36,983 nt of DNA, taken from the NCBI RefSeq assembly GCF_001879105.1, contig NZ_MLCF01000012.1, positions 1-36,983 on the forward strand, read 5' to 3'. The notes below the pieces were generated by a model. The model was given only the letters and a program-made list of their open reading frames with translations, was not told the DNA's origin and ran no database searches. Position 1 is the stretch's first letter. Each line of letters starts with the position of its first letter. Below, piece by piece: positions 7,622-14,248 of the stretch. This stretch comes from Mangrovactinospora gilvigrisea (GTDB lineage: Bacteria > Actinomycetota > Actinomycetes > Streptomycetales > Streptomycetaceae). Position numbers and translations under genes: made by a program.

Positions 7622-7897
7622 TCAGGTGAAGCTGCTCAGCGCGAGCCGCGGGGTGCCGTCGTCGTCGGAGTGGTCGCCGAGCAGGTGGACTCGCCAGTTG
7701 GTGACAGCATCGGAAAGGCGCTGCACCATCACGTCCGAGACGTGGGCGGCGAAGGCCGGTGAGGCGGCGACCTGCTGGGCGTGGTCGGCTTCGGAGCTGA
7801 TGCGAGCCGTCAGCCGGACGCATCGCGGGCAGGGCCGGGACCTGCCGGCGGGCGCCTGGCCCTCGTCCTCGGCGGTGGGGTGGGCGAGGGCGGTCAC
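7622..7897 (-). CDS. small CxxC protein (fourth of a GTGA-linked chain)
   Basis: This encodes 91 aa from GTG 7897, with GGAGG seven bases upstream. The start codon overlaps the stop of the preceding gene in GTGA, so translation is probably coupled. The N-terminal third holds a CPRC knuckle (PCPRCVRLTARI); the rest is a predicted helix with repeated A, V and D, ending HLLGDHSDDDGTPRLAL. I do not recognise a family. A longer upstream frame exists but is arginine- and proline-rich in the manner of a shadow frame, which is why I use the GTG. Likely an accessory protein of the mobile element; function unknown. Confidence 0.7.
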   Translation of the reverse strand: MTALAHPTAEDEGQAPAGRSRPCPRCVRLTARISSEADHAQQVAASPAFAAHVSDVMVQRLSDAVTNWRVHLLGDHSDDDGTPRLALSSFT

Positions 7898-8187
7898 AGC
7901 TGCACCTCCGTCCGCTGCCGCGCTTCCGCGCGCTGGTGGACGGTCCCGATCGGCTGGCGGATCTGCGGGTGCAGGGCGCGGTGGTGGCGGGCCAGCCACA
8001 GCCAGCGCTTCCACCACGGCAGATGGCAGGCGACGTGGCGGGCCAGGATGAGGGTGTCGCGGTCGAGGTCGGCGGCGACGGCCAGCCACAGCCGCCCGTC
8101 GTCGGCCGCCGTGGCGATCCGCAGCCCGGCCAGGCCCTCCTCGACCGCCCCGCGCAGCCTCCGGCACGTCATGCACGGGGCCGTCAC
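7894..8187 (-). CDS. small cysteine-containing protein (third of the chain)
   Basis: This encodes 97 aa from GTG 8187; the start overlaps the preceding stop in GTGA, and its own stop overlaps the next start likewise. The protein begins VTAPCMTCRRLRGAVEEGL, giving a CxxC near the N-terminus, then has LWLAVAADLDRDTLILARHVACHLPWW with a further cysteine and histidine, and a tryptophan- and arginine-rich stretch (WWKRWLWLARHHRAL). The combination could be a zinc site plus a basic amphipathic helix. No family recognised. The coupled arrangement and similar size to its neighbours argue that it is a real gene. Confidence 0.68.
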   Translation of the reverse strand: MTAPCMTCRRLRGAVEEGLAGLRIATAADDGRLWLAVAADLDRDTLILARHVACHLPWWKRWLWLARHHRALHPQIRQPIGTVHQRAEARQRTEVQL

Positions 8188-8426
8188 GTGCCGCTCTCCG
8201 TTGCGGACTTGGGCCGGCGCGCGGGTGCCGGGGCGTCGGCGATCGACAGCAGAAAGCGCGCGACGGACCACTCCCGGCCCAGCTCGGAGCGCACCCGCAC
8301 CTGGTTGGCCTCCACCGACACCACCTGGACGATCACACCTGTCAGGCCGTCCTTGGCCCAGCACCCGGGCTCCAGCCCGTCCCCGGCCGTCCGTGCCGGA
8401 CTCCCCTGTCGCTGCACGGCGGTCAC
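8184..8426 (-). CDS. small SH3-like hypothetical protein (second of the chain)
   Basis: This encodes 80 aa from GTG 8426, overlapping the upstream stop in GTGA and sharing GTGA with the downstream start. The core GLTGVIVQVVSVEANQVRVRSELGREWSV alternates hydrophobic and polar residues as in a small beta barrel of the SH3/KOW kind, preceded by GCWAKD. The tail ARRPKSATESGT is basic and disordered. Similar short proteins are found in Streptomyces plasmids and integrative elements, without known role. The fold suggestion is inference from residue pattern only. Confidence 0.65.
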   Translation of the reverse strand: MTAVQRQGSPARTAGDGLEPGCWAKDGLTGVIVQVVSVEANQVRVRSELGREWSVARFLLSIADAPAPARRPKSATESGT

Positions 8427-8632
8427 ATCCCGCCTACCGAGCCGCCGGCGAACAGCGGTGGTGCGATCGGGCGGGGCACGGCCGGTTCCGTGTCCCAGCA
8501 GGTTCCGAGTCCGGCGGCGAGAAGGAGGGCTCCGCACGGCTGGCACTTGGCGGCGTCCTGGCTGCCGCGCACCGCGACATCGTCGCGGCCGCACCGCGTG
8601 CAGCGGCCCGTTCGTACTCCGTGTTGACACAT
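8423..8632 (-). CDS. zinc-ribbon-like small protein (first of the chain)
   Basis: This encodes 69 aa from ATG 8632. Four cysteines in two pairs, CTRCGRDD and KCQPCGALL, with an extra Cys-His near the N-terminus (MCQHG), give a treble-clef or zinc-ribbon pattern. The C-terminus PIAPPLFAGGSVGGM is proline/glycine rich. It heads a chain of four genes linked by 4-base overlaps (8423-8426, 8184-8187, 7894-7897), so expression should be equimolar. No clear ribosome site is visible before the ATG. Likely a nucleic-acid or protein-binding adaptor, but no specific family is recognised. Confidence 0.68.
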   Translation of the reverse strand: MCQHGVRTGRCTRCGRDDVAVRGSQDAAKCQPCGALLLAAGLGTCWDTEPAVPRPIAPPLFAGGSVGGM

Positions 8633-8671
8633 CTCAAGATCTCCCCAGATCGATCAGTCGCGTCGGAGCGT

Positions 8672-8884
8672 TCAGTGCTGCGGGCAGGTCGCGGCCGGCC
8701 AGCCGTACAGGCCGCCGCATCCGTCGGAGGTGTAGACCATCCGCGACGGCCGCAGTCCCTCGCGTGAGCCGCACACCATGCACACCTCACCGCTGAGGCG
8801 CTCCAGCGCCACCGGCGGGGCGAGCGGCCGTGAGTCGTGCGCGGGCGATGGCAGTGCCGAAAGCTCAGTGGGCATGCCGGTCAT
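8672..8884 (-). CDS. small Cys-rich hypothetical protein
   Basis: This encodes 70 aa from ATG 8884; a second in-frame ATG lies three codons later and a TTG two codons earlier, and none has a clear ribosome site, so the start is uncertain. The C-terminal half carries a four-cysteine pattern: CMVCGSREG, then SDGCGG and a final TCPQH. This looks like a zinc-binding knuckle. It sits 39 bp upstream of the GTGA-linked chain, probably in the same transcript, and 154 bp downstream of the XRE-DUF5753 gene. Function not recognised. Confidence 0.6.
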   Translation of the reverse strand: MTGMPTELSALPSPAHDSRPLAPPVALERLSGEVCMVCGSREGLRPSRMVYTSDGCGGLYGWPAATCPQH

Positions 8885-9038
8885 CGCCAAGGTTCGGCGG
8901 CGGTTCAGTGCTTTTGGCCACCGCCATTGCGGTCAACACAAGCCAGCTCCCCGAGTCGGACAGTCATGTTCCGTTCTGGGGATATCGTCCTGCCGCTATG
9001 CGGCGTCACCTAGCGTTATTCCCGTACTGGGCTAAAGA

Positions 9039-9872
9039 TCATTGGCGGAACTGCCGAGCCCAGTCGGCGAGCCGTCCGCGCGCCTCGTCGCCCCAAAGTG
9101 CATAGCTTTCGTACACCCGGAACTCGTCCAAGTAGTCCTCGACGTCGCGAGGGTCGCGGAAGATTATGGCTCCAGTCGACACTTCGACGGTGACCAGGTC
9201 CGCGCCGTAGATGGTGAAGACATTGAGCGGCGCCGCGGGTTTGCTTCCCTCAAGGGGAATCACCCCGAGGCGGACGCTGGGAAGGTAGGAGACCGACACC
9301 AGGCGGTCCAACTGCATCGCCATCGCCTGGTACGGCACTAGCGGCCATCGGCACGCCTGCTCGGTGAGGATGAAGGTGAACCGCTTGGTCTCGTCGTACA
9401 GCACGGTCTGACGCTCGATCTTCTTGGCTATGGCCCGGGACGGATCGCTCCCGGCCGGGGCCATGCTGGCGTGGATGTACTCAGGGGTTGCCAGCAGGCC
9501 GGTGATCATCGTGGGGAGGAAGTACCGCAGCTCGCGCGATGACCTCTCCAGACCTGCGAGCTCGACCTGCTTCTTCTCCAAGCCCTTGCGGCGAAGGGAG
9601 CGGTTGGCCTGCCACTCGGTGTTGGCCATGCGCGCCAGCGCCATCACGTTCGCGACCAGGTCGGGCGGGGCCTGGAGCGCCCGCAGGATCAGCTCGACGT
9701 CGACCAGGGACGGAGTCAGCCTGCCGTTCTCGATCTTGGAGACCTTGGACTGCGACATGTTGACGCGCCGACCGAGCTGGACCCCGGTGAGTCCAGCTCG
9801 GCGGCGCAGTTCGCGCAGTGTGGCGGCTAGGTCAGCGTTGGACTGGCCCAGCTCCTGAGGGTCAAGCGTCAA
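9039..9872 (-). CDS. XRE-family regulator with DUF5753 domain
   Basis: This encodes 277 aa from TTG 9872, whose codon overlaps the end of the DUF6879 gene (11-bp overlap). The N-terminal helix-turn-helix at about 15-70 reads LRELRRRAGLTGVQLGRRVN, then MSQSKVSKIENGRLTPS, a classic Xre/Cro recognition pair. The remainder is the DUF5753 domain, with the usual marks LPTMITGLLATPEYI, RQTVLYDETKRFTFILTEQACRW and the C-terminal DVEDYLDEFRVYESYAL. In Streptomyces such proteins (WhiJ-like) pair with small DUF397-type partners; here the partner positions hold a DUF6879 protein and a 69-aa protein. It probably autoregulates this cassette or senses a signal through DUF5753. Confident on domains. Confidence 0.93.
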   Translation of the reverse strand: MTLDPQELGQSNADLAATLRELRRRAGLTGVQLGRRVNMSQSKVSKIENGRLTPSLVDVELILRALQAPPDLVANVMALARMANTEWQANRSLRRKGLEKKQVELAGLERSSRELRYFLPTMITGLLATPEYIHASMAPAGSDPSRAIAKKIERQTVLYDETKRFTFILTEQACRWPLVPYQAMAMQLDRLVSVSYLPSVRLGVIPLEGSKPAAPLNVFTIYGADLVTVEVSTGAIIFRDPRDVEDYLDEFRVYESYALWGDEARGRLADWARQFRQ

Positions 9873-10383
9873 CGCCCTTCACATACTCCTCGAAGGGCAC
9901 CGACGCAGCGAGTGCGATCCGCTGATACTCGACGAACCGGGACGGGTCGCCCTCGTAGACCTCACGGTTGATCTGGGTCCCGTCCGGCTCGTAGTGCATC
10001 AGCACGACGTCCCGCCGATCGAACATCCAGAAGTCCTGAACCCCATCGAGCGGATTGGGGCGGTCGGTGACATCCATAATGCGGATCTCATCCCCAGCCA
10101 GAGCATGGGCCTCGTAGTACATGAACTCATAGCGGAGGTAGTCCGACAGGGGCTGCGTGACGATGTGGACGCGCCCCTTCCTGCGCCCCTGGGCACGCAA
10201 CTGCCGAAGCTCGTCGGTGTATTCCGATGAGTAGCTGCGGGTGTCGATCCGATCGCCGGCCAGGAACTCGCGGATCTCCTCCTCTTCGTCCGGTACCCGA
10301 TAGGTGGGCAGTGTCTCCAGGCGCCACGCCTCCGTGCGGAAGTCGCGGAACTTGGCTGCCCAGGCGTCACCATCCAAGAGCAC
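9862..10383 (-). CDS. DUF6879 family protein
   Basis: This encodes 173 aa from ATG 10383, which overlaps the upstream 69-aa gene by 17 bp. The protein is acidic, with the features I associate with DUF6879: FRTEAWRLETLPTYRVPDEEEEI, a YLRYEFMYYEAHALAGDEIRIMDV core, and the C-terminal DFWMFDRRDVVLMHYEPDG followed by RFVEYQRIALAASVPFEEY. Proteins like this are regularly adjacent to XRE-DUF5753 regulators in Streptomyces and are thought to be functional partners. The biochemical role is not known. Tight overlaps on both sides show a translationally coupled three-gene operon. Confidence 0.85.
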   Translation of the reverse strand: MLLDGDAWAAKFRDFRTEAWRLETLPTYRVPDEEEEIREFLAGDRIDTRSYSSEYTDELRQLRAQGRRKGRVHIVTQPLSDYLRYEFMYYEAHALAGDEIRIMDVTDRPNPLDGVQDFWMFDRRDVVLMHYEPDGTQINREVYEGDPSRFVEYQRIALAASVPFEEYVKGVDA

Positions 10384-10576
10384 GAACAGCCTCCCGCAGC
10401 GTCTCCTCGGGGATTTCGACCAGGCCCTCGCCGTCGGGTGCGTCGAACGCCGTGGACACGTCGCCCTGGACGACGAACGAGCCGCGAGCGGTCCGATAGA
10501 CGTTCGGGCAGTCGTTGCTCTTGCACTCCGGGTCGCCCGCCTTGCCGGTCAACCGGGTCAAGCTCTCGCGCGCCAT
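10367..10576 (-). CDS. 69-aa protein heading the XRE/DUF6879 operon
   Basis: This encodes 69 aa from ATG 10576 with GGGGG upstream. The frame extends further 5' but that part looks like a shadow and has no ribosome site. The sequence has a CKSNDCPNVYRTARGSFVVQGD motif, with two cysteines five apart, and an acidic end LVEIPEETLREAVRAL. It resembles short proteins that sit before DUF6879 and XRE-DUF5753 genes in actinobacteria. Its stop overlaps the DUF6879 start by 17 bp. Possible role: a small partner of the regulator, by analogy with DUF397 proteins. No catalytic motif is visible. Confidence 0.75.
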   Translation of the reverse strand: MARESLTRLTGKAGDPECKSNDCPNVYRTARGSFVVQGDVSTAFDAPDGEGLVEIPEETLREAVRALGW

Positions 10577-10666
10577 CGGACCCCCAACAGCTCCGGCAGG
10601 GCCGCTCCCCGCCGCTGAATCGAAGCTACGGCGGAGCGCTCCCGCCCGTCTATGCCATGTCGACGA

Positions 10667-10684
10667 TATTCCTGTTGTGGAATA
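10667..10684. promoter_or_regulatory. inverted repeat TATTCC-N6-GGAATA, candidate operator
   Basis: There are perfect 6-bp arms around TGTTGT, extended by a CG/CG pair two bases further out on each side. It lies about 90 bp upstream of the 69-aa gene that heads the XRE/DUF6879 operon. It is AT-rich relative to its surroundings, as expected for a promoter-operator region, and could be bound by the XRE-DUF5753 product. Inferred from position only. Confidence 0.45.
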
Positions 10685-10728
10685 ACGATCACGGATTGGA
10701 GGCTCGAACCGCCAGAGATGATGGGCTC

Positions 10729-10752
10729 CAGGTGGCGGATATCCGCCACCTG
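10729..10752. repeat. 24-bp perfect palindrome, family member 1
   Basis: The palindrome has CAGGTGGCGGAT followed at once by its exact complement. It lies 24 bases past the relaxase stop, so it could also serve as the terminator of the mob operon. It shares the outer AGGTG...CACCT bases with five palindromes at 13445-14087. Confidence 0.6.
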
Positions 10753-10775
10753 ACACCCGCGTAGCGCGGACGGCT

Positions 10776-12458
10776 TCAGCGATGTGGGCGGTGCCGCTTC
10801 GGGGTTGTCGTGTCGGTGTGGGTCCGATCGGGCGTGGTGGACGGTTGGTGCGGTGCGGTGTGGGTGCGGGCGGCGTGGGCGCGCTGCTCGTGTGCGGTCG
10901 GGTTGGCGGCCAGGCGGTCCAGGCGCCAGACGAGGACCTCGGCCGGGCGGCTGGCCGTGTCCAACTCCCGCTGCGCGGCGGCCTGCCACAGCAGGCGCTC
11001 CGCGTTGTGCCCGTCCGCGGCGGCCTGGGCCAGGACGGCGGCGAGGGCGGGCCAGGCCGGATCGGCGAGGATCCGCGCGGCCTGCTCCGGGAGGACCTGC
11101 TGCATGAGCGCAGTCAGGCGGTCGCGCTCGGTCGGGGCCGGGGCGCGCGTAGCCAGCGCAGCCAGTTGCGGGCGGGCGGCCTGCCGGTAGGCGGTGCGCA
11201 GGTGATCCAGCGCAGCGCGGGCGGCGGCCTGCTGCTGCGCATGGCCGTGCGCCTGGTGCCAGCGCACCGCCGCCTCGACCGCGAGGATCACCGCGGCGAT
11301 CAGCGCACCCGCCATCTCCCCGTCCCCGCCCGCTGCGCTCGGGTGGAGCAGGGAGCGCACGGCCCAGCGCAGGTCGCCGGCGGCGGCGTGCTCGGCGCGC
11401 ACCCGCGAGCGCGAGGCCCGCTCGAACGCGACCGCCGCCGCCTTCAGTTCGCCGCGCGCCGGAGAGCGGGGGTAAGCGGCCGGCAGGGCGTCCAGGGCCT
11501 CCCCGAGCGCAGCGATGTGGCCTTGCGCCTCCGGATCCGAATCGCCGTCCACAGCCCTGTGGACAGTTAGCAGCTGGTCGGCGAGGCGATGACGGGGATG
11601 CATCGGCGGCCAGGCGTCTGCGGGTTCGGGTGTCGTGGCGTCGAGGCGTTCGCGGATGCGGGGCAGGCTCAGGTCCGGCGCCAGCTTCCCACCCCCGAAG
11701 GCGACCTTCTGTCCAGGCAGGGCGACGGAGTAGCCGATCACATCCCCGGACGGAGCAACCCGCTTCTTGACGACCACCCCCTGCTCCTCCAGCAGGTCGA
11801 AGAACTCCGCCACACTGCCCGCCGCAGCAACCGCGGTGCGCACCCGGGAGCGCAGCTCCTCCCGGTCGGTGCGTTCGGCCCCGGTGCGCTGCGCTGCCGC
11901 CTGCTCTGCGCTGGTGGGGCGCTTGGCGGCGGTGCCGTCGCCGCGCTTGAGGCGCCGCAGCCCGAACTCGGCCTCGATGGATCGGCATTCGGCCTGGACG
12001 CGCCGCGCCTCGCCGTACCGGGGCGGGCGGTGCCCGTTGAGCTGCACGGTGGTGGCCACGATGTGGATGTGGTCCTCCGCGTGGCGCACCGCGATCCACC
12101 GGCAGCCGTTCGGGTCGTCCTCGCGGGCGATGCCGGCGGCGGCGACGATGCGGCGGGCGACCTGTGCCCACTCGGCGTCGGTCAGCATCCGGTCGCCCGG
12201 CGCGGTGCGCACCGGGCAGTGCCACACATGCTTCGGCGGCAGCTTCCCCCGTTCCGCGGCCACCAGGTCCACGTGCAGGTCCAGGGCGATGGCCAACGTC
12301 AGGGGCGTGGCATCCGCGTCGCGGCCCGGGTCGGGCGCGGCACCGAGGTCCCAGGCGGCGACCAGATGCGGGTCGGTGTGCTCGTCCCGGCGGCCGGGCC
12401 CATAGAGGTAGCGCAGCAGGCCGGGAGTGTGGGAGCCGGTGGAGATGTCGGGCACCAC
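10776..12458 (-). CDS. MobA-type relaxase / mobilization nuclease
   Basis: This encodes 560 aa from the first of two adjacent GTG codons at 12458, 4 bp after the MobC stop, with AGAGGCGG upstream. A much longer upstream frame is a shadow of mobC. The N-terminus VPDISTGSHTPGLLRYLYGPGRRDEHTDPHLVA is typical of actinobacterial relaxases, and the metal-binding three-histidine motif HAEDHIHIV sits at residues 126-134. Before it comes KHVWHCPVRTAPGDRML. A conserved GDGTAAKRPTSAEQAAAQRTGAER linker follows, then a long alanine-rich helical C-terminal half, probably for protein contacts. The enzyme would nick one strand at the transfer origin and remain attached to the 5' end. The catalytic tyrosine is probably among Y17 and Y19. 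Confident on function class. Confidence 0.92.
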   Translation of the reverse strand: MVPDISTGSHTPGLLRYLYGPGRRDEHTDPHLVAAWDLGAAPDPGRDADATPLTLAIALDLHVDLVAAERGKLPPKHVWHCPVRTAPGDRMLTDAEWAQVARRIVAAAGIAREDDPNGCRWIAVRHAEDHIHIVATTVQLNGHRPPRYGEARRVQAECRSIEAEFGLRRLKRGDGTAAKRPTSAEQAAAQRTGAERTDREELRSRVRTAVAAAGSVAEFFDLLEEQGVVVKKRVAPSGDVIGYSVALPGQKVAFGGGKLAPDLSLPRIRERLDATTPEPADAWPPMHPRHRLADQLLTVHRAVDGDSDPEAQGHIAALGEALDALPAAYPRSPARGELKAAAVAFERASRSRVRAEHAAAGDLRWAVRSLLHPSAAGGDGEMAGALIAAVILAVEAAVRWHQAHGHAQQQAAARAALDHLRTAYRQAARPQLAALATRAPAPTERDRLTALMQQVLPEQAARILADPAWPALAAVLAQAAADGHNAERLLWQAAAQRELDTASRPAEVLVWRLDRLAANPTAHEQRAHAARTHTAPHQPSTTPDRTHTDTTTPKRHRPHR

Positions 12459-12462
12459 GGGC

Positions 12463-13176
12463 CTACCGCCTCTTCCGCACGTGGGCGTGGACCTCGGCCA
12501 GGACGGCCGCGATCCGGGTGTGCAACTCATCCAGCCGCTCCGCGCACGCGGCCAGGCCCTCAGGCGGGTAGCCGGTGTTGACGGCTCGGGCAATCTGGTT
12601 GAGGTTCACGCCCTGCCGGCGCGCCTCGTGCAGCAGGAGCACCAGGACGGCGGCCAGGGCGCGTTCGCGGACGTCCTCGGGGCTGGGCACCGCCTCGCCG
12701 TCGGCCAGGACGGCGTACGCCTTTTCCAGGGCGGCGTCGCCGATGAACCCGGCGGGCCGCTTGCCGGTCCGCTCGGCGGCCTGGCGGATCGCCGTGTCGG
12801 CGCTGGGGGTCAGGCGGATCTTGCGCTCGACGGTGCGCTTCTCGCGGGCGCGGCGGCGGTTGAGCGGCGCGGGGATGCGCGGGGCATCGTCGGGGCGGAT
12901 GCGGTCGAGTTCGGCGGCGACGGCGGCAAAAGCAGGCGCGACGGGGCGGTCGGGCGGTGGCGTCTTCTGGGTGCGGTCGCCCTCGGCCGCACCCTCCCCT
13001 GCCACCCCTGGGGCAGGGGCAAACTCGGAAATCGCGCCGTCAGGGGCTCTTTCCGAACAGCTTGCTCCCGCGCTGTCGGTCGCGCGGTCTCTCCATCCAC
13101 GCAGCAGACTCCGGCGACGGCGCCGGGGCATTGCGGCCGGATCCGGTTCCGGCTGGCTGTTCTGAGGGTCGGTCAA
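12463..13176 (-). CDS. MobC-like relaxosome protein
   Basis: This encodes 237 aa if started at TTG 13176, which has AGGAG seven bases upstream; an in-frame ATG at 13131 would give 222 aa. The N-terminal 100 residues are disordered and rich in R, P and A. The C-terminal part is the MobC mobilization domain: KRTVERKIRLTPSADTAIRQAAERTGK, then FIGDAALEKAY, and the hallmark GVNLNQIARAVNTG near residue 200. MobC proteins bind the transfer origin near the nick site and help the relaxase melt it. The gene lies 4 bp upstream of the relaxase, so they are coupled. The 1 kb repeat region directly upstream is where its DNA target would be expected. Confidence 0.88.
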   Translation of the reverse strand: MTDPQNSQPEPDPAAMPRRRRRSLLRGWRDRATDSAGASCSERAPDGAISEFAPAPGVAGEGAAEGDRTQKTPPPDRPVAPAFAAVAAELDRIRPDDAPRIPAPLNRRRAREKRTVERKIRLTPSADTAIRQAAERTGKRPAGFIGDAALEKAYAVLADGEAVPSPEDVRERALAAVLVLLLHEARRQGVNLNQIARAVNTGYPPEGLAACAERLDELHTRIAAVLAEVHAHVRKRR

Positions 13177-13213
13177 ACCAGTTCTCCTAGCGTAGGGGGG
13201 CGGTCTTGCGCGA

Positions 13214-13285
13214 GGTGCCGTCCCATCCGTCCCGGGCGTTGCATGCCTGGTCAGCGCGGGACGGCAGAAATTCTGGGACGGCACC
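13214..13285. repeat. 12-bp inverted repeat just upstream of mobC, candidate oriT
   Basis: GGTGCCGTCCCA at 13214-13225 is matched by its exact complement at 13274-13285, with 48 bases between. The left arm begins 38 bp upstream of the mobC start. Another internal complement of TGCCGTCCC lies at 13258-13266. A relaxase target usually contains such an inverted repeat beside the nick. Confidence 0.5.
13216..13260 (+). repeat. 45-bp repeat, copy A
   Basis: It matches 13545-13589 at 42 of 45 positions in the same direction. It starts TGCCGTCCCATCCGTCCCGG and ends GGTCAGCGCGGG. The copy is followed by ACGGCA, giving inverted ends (TGCCGTCCC with GGGACGGCA). Confidence 0.75.
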
Positions 13286-13444
13286 ATCCGTCCCACCGGC
13301 CCGATCTGGGCGGCGGGCTGGCGGCGGGGGAGGTCCGGGGGGCTGCGGAGCTTTGCGGACGTCGGGCGGTCGCCGCCCGGATCCGGCTCCAGTCCGGCGA
13401 GCAGCACCTGCTTCGGGCAGGCCGGTGATTCGCCCTGATATCCG

Positions 13445-13466
13445 AGGTGGTCCAGATGGACCACCT
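13445..13466. repeat. palindrome, family member 2
   Basis: The arms are AGGTGGTCCA and TGGACCACCT around GA. All ten pairs are perfect. Confidence 0.65.
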
Positions 13467-13508
13467 GCCGCGGCGAGTGGGTTCTGGATGGATTTCTCCC
13501 GCTTCCTG

Positions 13509-13530
13509 AGGTGGCCCGTTTGGGACACCT
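13509..13530. repeat. palindrome, family member 3
   Basis: AGGTGGCCC pairs with GGGACACCT around GTTT. Eight of nine pairs form; the sixth is a G/A mismatch. Confidence 0.55.
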
Positions 13531-13544
13531 GCCTCGGGGCGTCC

Positions 13545-13589
13545 TGCCGTCCCATTCGTCCCGGGCGTTGCGTGCCGGGTCAGCGCGGG
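13545..13589 (+). repeat. 45-bp repeat, copy B
   Basis: This is a direct copy of 13216-13260 with three substitutions. The right-hand ACGGCA end is lost here (GCGGGGAC instead), so it lacks the inverted terminus. Confidence 0.75.
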
Positions 13590-13693
13590 CGGGGACCGAA
13601 TGCCGGCGCCCTGATCGTCCGGTTCGCCCGCCTTGCGACGTGGTGCTTCTTCACCACCTGGTGAACGGGGCGTGTCGGCCCGACCACCGTCTG

Positions 13694-13717
13694 CAGGTGG
13701 GACATCTGTCCCACCTG
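13694..13717. repeat. palindrome, family member 4
   Basis: The arms CAGGTGGGACA and TGTCCCACCTG lie around TC, 11 perfect pairs. Outer CGACC (13681-13685) and GGTCG (13720-13724) could extend it. Confidence 0.65.
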
Positions 13718-13883
13718 GAGGTCGGGACACTCCTCCGCCTGCTGCACGGTCGGACGGGGACGGCGGGATGGCGAGTACGGCACCCGGCCGAAGCCGGGCG
13801 CCCAGGCCTCGCGGTGTCCGACCTGGTCGCACGTCGGCGTGCCGCGATCTTCGGGCGCCGCCCGAGCGGGGTCCGATTTGCGT

Positions 13884-13903
13884 GGTGGGGCATGTGCCCC
13901 ACC
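13884..13903. repeat. palindrome, family member 5
   Basis: The arms GGTGGGGCA and TGCCCCACC lie around TG, nine perfect pairs. Confidence 0.65.
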
Positions 13904-14065
13904 TGACAGACGGGACCCACCACCCGCCCGGCACCCGCTCGGATCGCGAGCGGGCAGGGTTGCACGGGCCCGCTCCGGCCGGACGAACCAGGCGCATGCC
14001 CAACAGACTTCACCTCCCATACTTCGCCAAGCGGTCGACTATGCGATGGTTCAGTCCGGTTTCTG

Positions 14066-14087
14066 AGGTGTTCCATTTGGAACGCCT
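14066..14087. repeat. palindrome, family member 6
   Basis: AGGTGTTCCA pairs with TGGAACGCCT around TT; nine Watson-Crick pairs plus one T-G wobble. A further perfect 6-bp clamp, TCCGGT at 14055-14060 with ACCGGA at 14089-14094, encloses it. Confidence 0.6.
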
Positions 14088-14150
14088 GACCGGATAGCCG
14101 CCCGTCCGCCGGCGGGATGCCGCCGCGCGTGTACCGGTGCCGGCGGGGCA

Positions 14151-14174
14151 GTGGGACGGCAGGTGCCGTCCCAC
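14151..14174. repeat. perfect 11-bp hairpin with GGGACGG motif
   Basis: GTGGGACGGCA and its complement TGCCGTCCCAC flank GG. It carries the same GGGACGGCA word as the ends of the 45-bp repeats and lies 75 bases past the stop of the DUF3631 gene, so it may also terminate that gene. Confidence 0.6.
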
Positions 14175-14179
14175 CGATC

Positions 14180-14234
14180 GGTGCCGTCCCGGCCTGACCT
14201 GCGCAGCGACGCTTGGGACGGCTGGGACGGCACC
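14180..14234 (-). repeat. 45-bp repeat, copy C (inverted, diverged)
   Basis: Read on the minus strand this matches copy A at about 80 percent. The ends are an 11-bp perfect inverted repeat, GGTGCCGTCCC at 14180-14190 with GGGACGGCACC at 14224-14234. Confidence 0.6.
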
Positions 14235-14248
14235 CCGCCGAATACGGG

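Larger units (their letters stand above)
13177..14248. other. 1.07 kb repeat-rich non-coding region, candidate oriT or replication origin
   Basis: No credible gene lies on either strand between mobC and the DUF3631 ATPase gene. The region holds three copies of a 45-bp repeat with TGCCGTCCC/GGGACGGCA ends, a GTGGGACGGCA hairpin at 14151-14174, and five of the six AGGTG-type palindromes. Open frames crossing it have shadow-type composition. Origins of transfer normally sit beside mob genes and contain inverted repeats, which makes this the best candidate; a replication origin for the excised circle is the alternative. Confidence 0.6.

Noticed and set aside
10558..12225. A long alternative minus frame over the relaxase gene
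   Set aside because: Frame shadow with R/G/P-rich composition; the relaxase frame has the HxxxHxH motif and proper start.
13445..14087. The AGGTG palindromes as canonical ANTAR target hairpins
   Set aside because: Their central six bases (CAGATG, CATCTG, CATGTG, CATTTG) do not show the A-first, G-fourth hexaloop pattern I would expect for ANTAR substrates, and they are single rather than closely paired. Binding remains possible but unsupported.
13200..14240. CRISPR array suggested by repeated words
   Set aside because: The repeats are few, of different types and orientations, without regular 30-40 base spacers, and no cas genes are present.
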